In this document: positions 1-5,250 of the stretch, in pieces
Numbering within the stretch: the stretch's first letter is position 1
How the letters are laid out: each line of letters starts with the position of its first letter
Notes under the pieces: model-generated
What the model was told of the DNA's origin: nothing
Database searches by the model: none
Seen by the model: only the letters and a program-made list of their open reading frames with translations
Program-made: the position numbers and the translations under genes
Assembly (NCBI GenBank): GCA_017885385.1
Contig: JAFNGF010000343.1
Span: forward strand, 1 to 5,295
Direction: 5' to 3'
Source: Planctomycetota bacterium
GTDB lineage: Bacteria; Planctomycetota; Phycisphaerae; Sedimentisphaerales; Anaerobacaceae
Length of the DNA: 5,295 nt

Positions 1-1349
1 ATTTTGGCAAATGCGGCTGTGACATCGAAGGCATCAAAGTTGAACTTGTCCTTCTCGGCGGTTATCTGAAGTTTGGCGGCGACCGGTTCAGAAAGAGCGA
101 GCTTTTTGCCGTCGACCGTGCCGGCCAATCCGGCAAGATTTGCCTGCCCTACAAGCCTGCCGCGACTTGCCTGAATATTCCCGCTCAATTTGCCCGAAGT
201 TACCTTCATTTGCTCTTTGAGGCCGAATGTACGCGGCATCTGTGAAAGAACCTTATCGACATCAACCTCAAAATCGGCGTTCAAGCTATAATCCGACTTA
301 CCTGCCAAAATGTCGCCCCACGACTTAAACGTGGTAGGAACCATGCCGCCGGCTTTTGCTCTGAGCCAGTCGCTATCTACCTGCAATTTCTCAATGTCTA
401 TAAATTGCTGCCGGCTTCTCAATTTCACGGTGACATCCAAAAGGCTGGTCTTTAGTCTATCGCCCTTTAGCTGGGGACCAGCTATATCCAGATTCTTTGC
501 TCTGACTATCCCAGTTAAATTTTCGAAGGCGCCGTCTTTTATCACGGCGTTTACATCGGCAGAAACCAGACCTTGGGCCTGAACCTGGAGTTTGGCCAGC
601 TCAAGAATCGGCCCCAGAGATTCGAGGTCCAAATCATTGACCTCTATGATGAAATCGCCCGTAGTGCCTTTAAGCGTCCAGCCCTTGCTGCCGCCGCCGG
701 GCTGGATTTGTCCGGCGGCCTTGATCGTTGATTCTTTGCCCGCATCCGCCACTGCCATACTGATATTGAAGCTGCTGCGCTGATTGAGCGGCCTTAAACT
801 AACTTGCGAGTTTATCTGCGAAATCGCGACGGTTCTACTTTGCTGATCGGTCACTTTGAAACTGCCATTATTGACCACAAGGTCTATGACCTTAATCGGC
901 AAAGCGACCACAGGCGATTTTTGAGCCGGAGGAACCACGCTCGCGGTCCGGACAGGCTGCTCAGCTTTTAGATTTATCTGTACCTGCGGCTGGTCAATGA
1001 CGGTCTGCCCGAACGACAAATCGCCCATCACAATGGAGCCGTAATGTGGCTTTGTACTGATTTGCTTTACCTGCACCGAAGCCTGGCCGGCGTTATCGTT
1101 AAAACTGAAATCCGTGATCTTGATGCCTTTGGACCAGCCCATAGAGAGAGCGGCAAAGTTCGCCCGGCCGTTTGTGGCCTTGTTGACTTTGGCCAATATG
1201 ATTCTCCGTACGGCCCCGCTGGAAATAATTACAGGCACCAGCAAAAACGCCGACACGATCAGAACGACCGCAATCGGCAGGACCCATTTTAGGAGCCTGA
1301 CGCCCATTTTACGTTGGGGTTTGATTTTTATATTCTTTTCATCTGGCAT
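1..1349 (-). CDS. AsmA-like membrane-anchored envelope protein (partial, N-terminal 449 residues)
   Basis: I translated this frame by hand from the ATG at 1349: it stays open for 449 codons and leaves the window without a stop, so the C-terminus is missing. Residues 1-18 are polar and basic (MPDEKNIKIKPQRK). Residues about 20-43 form one hydrophobic helix (LLKWVLPIAVVLIVSAFLL), an inner-membrane anchor or uncleaved signal. The rest is long, periplasmic-type sequence rich in alternating beta-strand patterns, with the AsmA-like opening FAALSMGWSKGIKITDFSF (residues about 66-84) followed by strands such as VIDQPQVQINL. AsmA/TamB/YhdP relatives act in phospholipid transport or outer-membrane assembly; assigning this protein to that superfamily is inference from its architecture. 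The start is supported by GGGGGA seven bases upstream. The gene follows frr after 93 nt and may be the distal operon gene or have its own promoter. It has no recognised enzymatic motif. An alternative is another DUF748/AsmA-type paralogue; I cannot tell which. Confidence 0.72.
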   Translation of the reverse strand, partial: MPDEKNIKIKPQRKMGVRLLKWVLPIAVVLIVSAFLLVPVIISSGAVRRIILAKVNKATNGRANFAALSMGWSKGIKITDFSFNDNAGQASVQVKQISTKPHYGSIVMGDLSFGQTVIDQPQVQINLKAEQPVRTASVVPPAQKSPVVALPIKVIDLVVNNGSFKVTDQQSRTVAISQINSQVSLRPLNQRSSFNISMAVADAGKESTIKAAGQIQPGGGSKGWTLKGTTGDFIIEVNDLDLESLGPILELAKLQVQAQGLVSADVNAVIKDGAFENLTGIVRAKNLDIAGPQLKGDRLKTSLLDVTVKLRSRQQFIDIEKLQVDSDWLRAKAGGMVPTTFKSWGDILAGKSDYSLNADFEVDVDKVLSQMPRTFGLKEQMKVTSGKLSGNIQASRGRLVGQANLAGLAGTVDGKKLALSEPVAAKLQITAEKDKFNFDAFDVTAAFAK

Positions 1350-1365
1350 TATTTTGTCCCCCGGG

Positions 1366-1441
1366 ATAATTTATCTGACCGTCGCCGTGCCGGCGACGGC
1401 TAAACAAGATATTTAGCCCCCAAATTTATTTGGGGGTTTTT
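1366..1441. repeat. Two-hairpin palindromic unit, copy A (frr/AsmA-like gap)
   Basis: On the plus strand the unit holds a perfect 9-bp hairpin, CCGTCGCCG (1379-1387), loop TGC, CGGCGACGG (1391-1399). A linker follows whose ends are inverted copies, GGCTAAA (1398-1404) and TTTAGCC (1412-1418). Then comes an 8-bp hairpin, CCCCCAAA (1417-1424), loop TTTA, TTTGGGGG (1429-1436), ending in five T. Two hairpins facing each other across CTAAA...TTTAG resemble two inverted REP units (a BIME). The block AGATATTTAGCCCC at 1407-1420 is identical to 2798-2811 in copy B. The unit starts directly after the frr stop codon in the direction of transcription. The structure is seen directly; calling it a dispersed REP-like element is inference, since a genome-wide copy count is not available here. 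Confidence 0.65.
1417..1441 (+). terminator. Terminator-like hairpin with T-tract on the antisense strand
   Basis: This is a perfect 8-bp GC-based stem (five C:G pairs then three A:T pairs) with a 4-base loop, followed immediately by TTTTT at 1437-1441. That is the shape of an intrinsic terminator for rightward transcription. No plus-strand gene ends here. Read leftward, after frr, the same hairpin is preceded by A residues and followed by CTAAATATCT, which is A/T-rich but not a true U-tract. It could stop antisense transcripts, act weakly after frr, or simply be one arm of the repeat unit. Confidence 0.35.
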
Positions 1442-1442
1442 A

Positions 1443-2003
1443 TCAATCAAGCATTATTTCATCCGATTTATGTTTAATCATCGAATCAATCCGGTCGGTG
1501 TACTCTTTTGTGATATCATCGATCTGTTTTTTCCCTTTTTCCATGTCATCTTCTGTGATTAGCTTGTCTTTTTCCTGCTTTTCCAGCTGCTTATTTGCGT
1601 CTCTTCGGATGTTGCGAAGACCGACTTTTGCCTGCTCGCCGACCTGTTTAGCCTGCTGCGCAAGCTGCCTTCTTCTTTCCTCGCTGAGCGGCGGAATGCT
1701 GAGCCTGATGAGCTTGCCCTCGACAATCGGCGCAATGCTCAAGTCGCTGTTTTTGATCGCCTTTTCGATCTCTTTCAGCGATGCCGGGTCAAACGGCTTT
1801 ATCACAATCATATCAGGCTGCGGCGCCGCCAGCGTAGCCAATTGTCTTAACGGCGTAGGCGTTCCGTAATATTCCACCTTTATATTTTCAACCAGGCCGG
1901 TGGAAGCCCTTCCGGTCCGAACGGTCTTTAACTCATCGTGCAGCACCTCAACCGCCTTTTCCATTTTGGATTCGCTCTCTAACACCATCTGTTTTGTCGG
2001 CAT
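1443..2003 (-). CDS. frr: Ribosome recycling factor
   Basis: RRF splits post-termination ribosomes together with EF-G and releases mRNA and tRNA in the cytoplasm. The 186-residue product matches the usual length of about 185. Family hallmarks are visible in order: KTVRTGRAS (26-34) in the helical domain; VEYYGTPTPLRQLA (43-56) and IPPLSEERRRQL (103-114) in and around the domain II hinge; RNIRRDAN (130-137) in the long C-terminal helix. That helix continues as a charged, coiled-coil-like segment to the end. The frame can be extended two codons upstream to a TTG at 2009, but GGAGG at 2014-2010 overlaps that position and sits six bases before the ATG at 2003, so 2003 is chosen. It follows pyrH after only 13 nt, so the two are surely co-transcribed and perhaps translationally coupled. 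Its TGA stop is followed within a few bases by hairpin unit A. Confidence 0.97.
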   Translation of the reverse strand: MPTKQMVLESESKMEKAVEVLHDELKTVRTGRASTGLVENIKVEYYGTPTPLRQLATLAAPQPDMIVIKPFDPASLKEIEKAIKNSDLSIAPIVEGKLIRLSIPPLSEERRRQLAQQAKQVGEQAKVGLRNIRRDANKQLEKQEKDKLITEDDMEKGKKQIDDITKEYTDRIDSMIKHKSDEIMLD

Positions 2004-2009
2004 ATTCAA

Positions 2010-2014
2010 CCTCC
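2010..2014 (-). promoter_or_regulatory. Shine-Dalgarno that fixes the frr start
   Basis: A perfect GGAGG lies two bases after the pyrH TGA stop and six bases before the ATG at 2003. It would touch an upstream TTG start at 2009, so it argues for the ATG. Confidence 0.85.
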
Positions 2015-2016
2015 GG

Positions 2017-2742
2017 TCAGGATTTTGCGCAAATCAGCGTGCCAACTCGCTCACCGCAAAGAGCTTTCGCGATATTGCCTCTTTTGAAAATATTCAGCAC
2101 GATAATCGGGATGTTATTGTCCCGGCAAAGGCTCACAGCAGCGTGGTCTATGATCCTCAAATTCCTGGTCAAAACATCATCGTAAGACAAATTTTCAAAA
2201 AGCTGTGCCTGGGGATTTTTCGCCGGGTCCTCGCTGTAGACGCCGTCGACCTTCGTCGCTTTTACCAGCAATTTTGCCTCCAGCTCCGAGGCTCTAAGAG
2301 CCGCGCAGGTATCGGTGGTAAAGAAAGGATTTCCGGTTCCGCCGGCTAGTATTACCACTCTGTTGTGCTCGAGGTGCCAGAGAGCCTTTCTGCGTATAAA
2401 CGGCTCACACATCGCCGCCACTTCAATCGCACTCAGGACTCTGGTCGGCTGGCCGAGCTTTTCCAGCGTCTCCTGGAGCGCGCAAGCGTTTATAATAGTG
2501 GCCAGCATCCCCATATAATCAGCGGTATTTCTGGGTATGTGGGTGGTTTTTGAGAAGCTCTCTCCTCGCAGAAAGTTGCCGGCCCCTACGACCACTGCGA
2601 TCTGCGGCCCAAGCTTACATATCTCTGCTATCCTTTCGGCAAGCGATTCAAGCGCCGCCCCGTCAATTCCAAATTCGCCGGGCCTGCAGAAACTTTCGCC
2701 CGAAAGCTTCAATAAGACGCGCCTATATTTGCTCGCGGCCAT
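2017..2742 (-). CDS. pyrH: Uridylate (UMP) kinase
   Basis: This enzyme phosphorylates UMP to UDP with ATP in the cytoplasm, the step of pyrimidine synthesis that feeds UTP, CTP and dTTP. It is the bacterial hexameric amino-acid-kinase-fold type, generally activated by GTP and inhibited by UTP. The 241-residue length is typical. Motifs visible in order: LKLSGES (11-17), phosphate binding; VVGAGNFLRG (51-60), the glycine-rich loop; RNTADYMGMLATIINA (71-86), UMP pocket and allosteric helix; GGTGNPFFTTDTCAALRASE (134-153), acceptor site; KATKVDGVYSEDP (161-173), nucleotide-binding region. No key residue appears lost. The ATG at 2742 is preceded immediately by an in-frame TAA, so no longer form is possible. 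I see no strong Shine-Dalgarno before it (only A-rich sequence), unlike rpsB and frr. The 94-nt gap from tsf holds hairpin unit B; frr follows 13 nt downstream. Confidence 0.97.
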   Translation of the reverse strand: MAASKYRRVLLKLSGESFCRPGEFGIDGAALESLAERIAEICKLGPQIAVVVGAGNFLRGESFSKTTHIPRNTADYMGMLATIINACALQETLEKLGQPTRVLSAIEVAAMCEPFIRRKALWHLEHNRVVILAGGTGNPFFTTDTCAALRASELEAKLLVKATKVDGVYSEDPAKNPQAQLFENLSYDDVLTRNLRIIDHAAVSLCRDNNIPIIVLNIFKRGNIAKALCGERVGTLICAKS

Positions 2743-2756
2743 TTATTTTCGCACAT

Positions 2757-2826
2757 GGTAACTTATATTATTGTGACCGGTGGTGAAGCCGCCGCATAGA
2801 TATTTAGCCCCGTGTTTTACACGGGG
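2757..2826. repeat. Two-hairpin palindromic unit, copy B (tsf/pyrH gap)
   Basis: On the plus strand the first hairpin is CGGTGGT (2778-2784), loop GAA, GCCGCCG (2788-2794). Its seven pairs include two G-U/G-T wobbles. AGATATTTAGCCCC (2798-2811) follows, identical to copy A, and then a perfect 8-bp hairpin, CCCCGTGT (2808-2815), loop TTT, ACACGGGG (2819-2826). The last hairpin begins 10 bases past the tsf TGA. Compared with copy A the lower four pairs (CCCC/GGGG) are the same and the upper four pairs are all different but still complementary. The outer flank TGACCG next to the first hairpin is also shared (2775-2780 here, 1376-1381 in copy A). Confidence 0.65.
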
Positions 2827-2836
2827 TCCAAATAAC

Positions 2837-3703
2837 TCATCCGACTTCGAACCGGACAAATCTTTTTATTTTCGCCTGGCCACCAGCTTGTTTGGCAGCC
2901 TCATCTACAACCTGTGCCACAGATTTGCTGTCGTCCTTAACAAATCGCTGCTGCAAAAGACAATTCTCCACGTAGAACTTTTTCATCTTGCCTGCGACTA
3001 TCTTATCCATCATGTCTGGGGGCTTATTTTTGACCTGCGCGGCAAAAACAGCCTTCTCACGCTCGATGGTTTCAGCATCGATGCCGCTTTCATCCAAGGC
3101 CAAAGGCTTCGCCGCGGTAACGTGCATGGCCATATCGGCAGCCGCTCGTTTGAGCACATCCGATGCAGCCACGTCTTCATCGCTGGTTTCAATCTGAACC
3201 ATTGACCCGACCTTGCTGTTGAAATGAACATACGTGCCTATCAGGCCGGGACCATCCAGCGTATATTTTGCGTAGTCACCTACCTCGGTTTTCTCGCCCG
3301 TTTTGCCGGCCGTTTCGGCCAGAGTATCCTTGAACTGCCTGCCCTGGTGTTTGGCCTGCAGAACGTTCTCCGGGCCTTGGTGAGCTGAGCAGGCCATCGC
3401 ACACTGGGCCAAGGCTTCGGCTGCGGCGACAAAATCGTCGCTCCTTGCTACAAAATCGGTCTCACAGCAAAGCGTTGCCAGAACGGCTGTTTTGCCATCG
3501 TCACTTATCTTAGCCACAACCAGCCCCTGTGACGTTTCTCGTTCGGCGCGTCTGGCTAAAGTGGCAAGGCCCTTTTTCCGCAGTATCTGTATGGCCTGGT
3601 CGATGTCACCGCCCGCTTCCTGAAGCGCACTTTTGCAGTCCATCATCCCCTGGCCGGTTATCTTCCGTAGTTTTGCCACCATAGAAGCTGAAATTTCCGC
3701 CAT
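2837..3703 (-). CDS. tsf: Translation elongation factor Ts
   Basis: EF-Ts is the nucleotide-exchange factor that releases GDP from EF-Tu in the cytoplasm. The product has 288 residues, close to the usual 280-300 of full-length EF-Ts. The N-terminal UBA-like domain (about 1-45) contains VAKLRKITGQGMMDCKSAL, the EF-Tu-contacting signature. CETDFVAR (80-87) carries the TDFV motif that inserts near the EF-Tu Mg2+ site. Two core subdomains follow. The late motif VAGKMKKFYVENCLLQQRFVKD (236-257) matches the conserved dimerisation/coiled-coil exit region, and the protein ends in FVRFEVG as expected. The start ATG at 3703 has AAGGG eight bases upstream, a modest Shine-Dalgarno. It lies 117 nt after rpsB, a classical partner pair, and 94 nt before pyrH. 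Several cysteines cluster at 79-105, which I regard as incidental. Confidence 0.97.
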   Translation of the reverse strand: MAEISASMVAKLRKITGQGMMDCKSALQEAGGDIDQAIQILRKKGLATLARRAERETSQGLVVAKISDDGKTAVLATLCCETDFVARSDDFVAAAEALAQCAMACSAHQGPENVLQAKHQGRQFKDTLAETAGKTGEKTEVGDYAKYTLDGPGLIGTYVHFNSKVGSMVQIETSDEDVAASDVLKRAAADMAMHVTAAKPLALDESGIDAETIEREKAVFAAQVKNKPPDMMDKIVAGKMKKFYVENCLLQQRFVKDDSKSVAQVVDEAAKQAGGQAKIKRFVRFEVG

Positions 3704-3820
3704 TTTAGAGACCCTTACTTGTTACGGCTCGTGACTTGTGGATTGTAACCGTTATTATGCGAACCGGCAGACTTCGGCGAGCTCGGTCGAGCCGTGAAAC
3801 CGCCGGCTGAATATCACCAA
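3704..3820 (-). other. Structured rpsB-tsf intercistronic region, possible degenerate repeat copy
   Basis: This 117-nt gap contains several competing palindromes. ACGGCTCG (3724-3731) pairs with CGAGCCGT (3788-3795) over 56 bases. A local hairpin, GCTC (3781-3784) with GAGC (3789-3792), uses part of the same right arm. A 24-base stretch (3744-3767) matches 16 of 24 positions with 2757-2780 in unit B, and GTGAAACCGCCG (3794-3805) matches 11 of 12 with GTGAAGCCGCCG (2783-2794), in the same order. The gap could be a diverged relative of units A and B with a larger insert, or an attenuator between rpsB and tsf. There is no T-tract, so it is not a clear terminator. Confidence 0.35.
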
Positions 3821-4696
3821 CTATTGACTGTCGCCCATCTGGTTGGGCTCTTTCCGGTTATCGTCACCTCCCTGCGGGGCCGAGTCCGAGTTTTCCGCCG
3901 ACGCCTGCTCTACAGCCGCGACGGTCTTGGATTCAGTTTCGCCGGCCCGGGCAAAGGTCGGCCTTCTTGGATGAACCCGCTTCGGCCGGCCCGCAGGCTC
4001 GGCGCGAGCGGAAGTCATCGTCTTGCCGATCGCCACCGCATCGGCCAGCTCATTAAGTATCAATTCAATCGCCCTGATGGAATCGTCATTAGCCGGAATC
4101 GCCACATCCACCGTATCGGGATCGGAATCCGTATCCAGGACCCCGACCGTGGCGATGCCCAGCTTCTTGGCCTCACGCAGAGCAAGATATTCCTTCTTCG
4201 CATCCACTACTACCACTGCACCGGGCAGACGAGTCATCTTGCGCACACCATCCAGATTGCCTCTTATCTTTCGCATCTCACGTTTGAGCCTGGAGGCGTG
4301 TTTCTTGCTCTCACTTTCCAGTGTTCCATCTTGCTCCATAGCTTCGAGCTGCTCCAGTCTCTGCAATCGGGAGCGTATGGTTCTGAAGTTTGTGAGCGTT
4401 CCGCCCAGCCAGCGCTGGCAGATATAGTGCATGCCGCACTTTTTGGCCGCTGCTTCTACCACTTTCTGAGCCTGTCGCTTGGTGCCCACCAAGATAACAT
4501 CGTTGCCCGATGCCACCACCTGGGCCAGCAACCTTTTTGCTATCAGCAAGCCCTTTAAGGTTTTCCTGACATCAATGATATGAATGTTGCCTCGCTTGGC
4601 GAAAATAAACGGGGCCATTTTGGGGTTCCATCGGCTGACGCCGTGCCCAAAATGCACCCCGGCGTTGATCAACTGACGAGTCAACTGGTTAGCCAC
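3821..4696 (-). CDS. rpsB: Small-subunit ribosomal protein S2 with C-terminal extension
   Basis: S2 binds late in 30S assembly at the back of the head/body junction, in contact with S1 in many bacteria. From the GTG at 4696 the product has 291 residues, longer than the roughly 240-260 usual. The start is chosen because GGAGG lies five bases upstream and GVHFGH then falls at residues 13-18, the same position as I recall for E. coli S2. A longer in-frame GTG at 4732 would add 12 residues, has no Shine-Dalgarno and crowds the promoter. Motifs: GVHFGHGVSRWNPKMAPFIF (13-32), VGTKRQAQ (70-77), CQRWLGGTLTNF (93-104), a charged coiled-coil at about 105-155, LPGAVVVVDAKKE (157-169), VLDTDSDPDTVDVAIPANDD (186-205). 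The core ends near residue 226. The remaining 65 residues are low-complexity: first basic and proline-rich (AGRPKRVHPRRPTFAR), then acidic and polar. The gene heads the operon behind a sigma70-like promoter. Confidence 0.97.
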   Translation of the reverse strand: MANQLTRQLINAGVHFGHGVSRWNPKMAPFIFAKRGNIHIIDVRKTLKGLLIAKRLLAQVVASGNDVILVGTKRQAQKVVEAAAKKCGMHYICQRWLGGTLTNFRTIRSRLQRLEQLEAMEQDGTLESESKKHASRLKREMRKIRGNLDGVRKMTRLPGAVVVVDAKKEYLALREAKKLGIATVGVLDTDSDPDTVDVAIPANDDSIRAIELILNELADAVAIGKTMTSARAEPAGRPKRVHPRRPTFARAGETESKTVAAVEQASAENSDSAPQGGDDNRKEPNQMGDSQ

Positions 4697-4701
4697 TAAA
4701 G

Positions 4702-4706
4702 CCTCC
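4702..4706 (-). promoter_or_regulatory. Shine-Dalgarno that fixes the rpsB GTG start
   Basis: A perfect GGAGG lies five bases (CTTTA) before the GTG at 4696. Nothing comparable precedes the upstream in-frame GTG at 4732. Confidence 0.88.
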
Positions 4707-4749
4707 AAACAATCTAAAATCGTTCTGTTCACCGCACATAGACAACCGA

Positions 4750-4786
4750 ATTATAGCAAAATAAGACAATTCGCCGGACATGTCAA
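4750..4786 (-). promoter_or_regulatory. Sigma70-type promoter of the rpsB operon
   Basis: On the minus strand TTGACA (4786-4781) is a perfect -35 box, followed after 17 bases by TATTTT (4763-4758), which matches four of six -10 positions. Just downstream, TGCTATAAT (4758-4750) is a perfect extended -10, but it lies 25 bases from the TTGACA. So either there are two overlapping promoters or the extended -10 works on its own. Transcription would begin near 4743 or about 4751, giving a short leader that still contains the GGAGG at 4706-4702. An A-rich stretch upstream fits a strong ribosomal-protein promoter. Confidence 0.75.
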
Positions 4787-5003
4787 GGACTTTTGTTTCA
4801 AGAATTTTTTGCTTTATGAAGCGCAGCGGTTCTGAAAAGGCCGGATTTTTTCCGCCCATTCTCGGCTGATTAGAGAGTCTATTCGCTCACTTCTGACTTG
4901 CCGCCTGCCAATGGCAGAGCATCTCCACCCCTTGCTTGAGACGGTGCAAAAACCGGCTGCTGGCCTCCGCCCAGGCTCTGTGTACCCAGATATTAAAGAT
5001 AAA

Positions 5004-5249
5004 TTAATACCAGACGGTGATAATGATGTTAGGTTCGCTCTTTTTGGCCTGGACCTCACCTGTGGTAGTGTCGGTTCGCTTTATCACGATGCCGGGGTTA
5101 TCTTTCAGCCACTTGTTGATCTGCTCATCAAGGAACTCCATGGCCCCGGGATGCAGCTTTGTAAAGAAGGTCTTTACGCCCGTGATTCGGTCGCCCGAGG
5201 TGATCACCCCAGCGGCCTTTCGCACGACCGGCTTTCCCACTTCTGCCAT
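5004..5249 (-). CDS. Conserved-looking small hypothetical protein, 81 residues
   Basis: I do not recognise a named family. The product is 81 residues, soluble, without signal peptide or membrane segment. A basic N-terminus (MAEVGKPVVRKAAG) leads into a likely amphipathic helix, HPGAMEFLDEQINKWLKDN (33-51). After PGIVIKRTD and a polar turn it ends in a strand, PNIIITVWY (73-81). The pattern of a helix with INxWLxxNPGI followed by a terminal I-I-I-T-V-W-Y strand recalls short uncharacterised planctomycete proteins; this is memory only. The ATG at 5249 is chosen because AGGCGG/GGCGG lies 4-7 bases upstream. The frame is open upstream through a TTG at 5270 to the window edge, so a longer form is not excluded. 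It lies on the same strand as the rpsB operon but is separated from it by 307 nt and a promoter, so it is probably a separate unit. Confidence 0.7.
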   Translation of the reverse strand: MAEVGKPVVRKAAGVITSGDRITGVKTFFTKLHPGAMEFLDEQINKWLKDNPGIVIKRTDTTTGEVQAKKSEPNIIITVWY

Positions 5250-5250
5250 G

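Larger units (their letters stand above)
4697..5003. other. Non-coding stretch between the 81-aa gene and rpsB
   Basis: These 307 bases hold the rpsB promoter and a leader of roughly 45-50 nt at the left end. Upstream of the -35 box is an A/T-rich run (4787-4818, reading AAGCAAAAAATTC and ACAAAAG on the minus strand) that could act as an UP element. Farther right is a small 5-bp hairpin, CTGCC/GGCAG (4905-4917), without a T-tract. I find no good terminator for the 81-aa gene: the best candidate is a weak GGC/GCC stem followed by GGTTTTT on the minus strand near 4950-4965. No coding sequence here looks real to me. Confidence 0.6.

Noticed and set aside
310..783. Two plus-strand open frames within the AsmA-like gene
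   Set aside because: Both are low-complexity, serine/leucine-rich shadows of a 449-codon uninterrupted minus-strand frame with a membrane anchor and RBS.
2780..3205. Plus-strand open frame opposite tsf and across hairpin unit B
   Set aside because: It is antisense to conserved EF-Ts codons, and its beginning lies inside the palindromic unit. There is no RBS or domain.
3794..4558. Long plus-strand open frame opposite rpsB (254 codons)
   Set aside because: It is fully antisense to a well-conserved ribosomal gene, has no recognisable domain and is explained by the codon bias of rpsB.
4697..4743. S2-binding autoregulatory structure in the rpsB leader
   Set aside because: The short leader shows no convincing stem or known S2-binding motif that I could recognise.
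4905..4917. Hairpin CTGCC-AAT-GGCAG
   Set aside because: It is a five-pair stem with no T-tract, no second copy and no gene end beside it; chance is sufficient explanation.
4945..4970. Candidate terminator after the 81-aa gene (GGC/GCC stem then GGTTTTT, minus strand)
   Set aside because: The stem is only about three pairs with a mismatch before the T-run, too weak to call.
4987..5003. AGATATTAAAG resembling the repeat block AGATATTTAGCCCC
   Set aside because: Only the first seven bases agree, the C-run is missing and no hairpin follows.
4814..5059. Minus-strand open frame of 81 codons overlapping the end of the hypothetical gene
   Set aside because: It overlaps the better-supported 81-aa gene in another frame. 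Its composition is arginine/serine-rich without a domain pattern, and no clear Shine-Dalgarno was noted.
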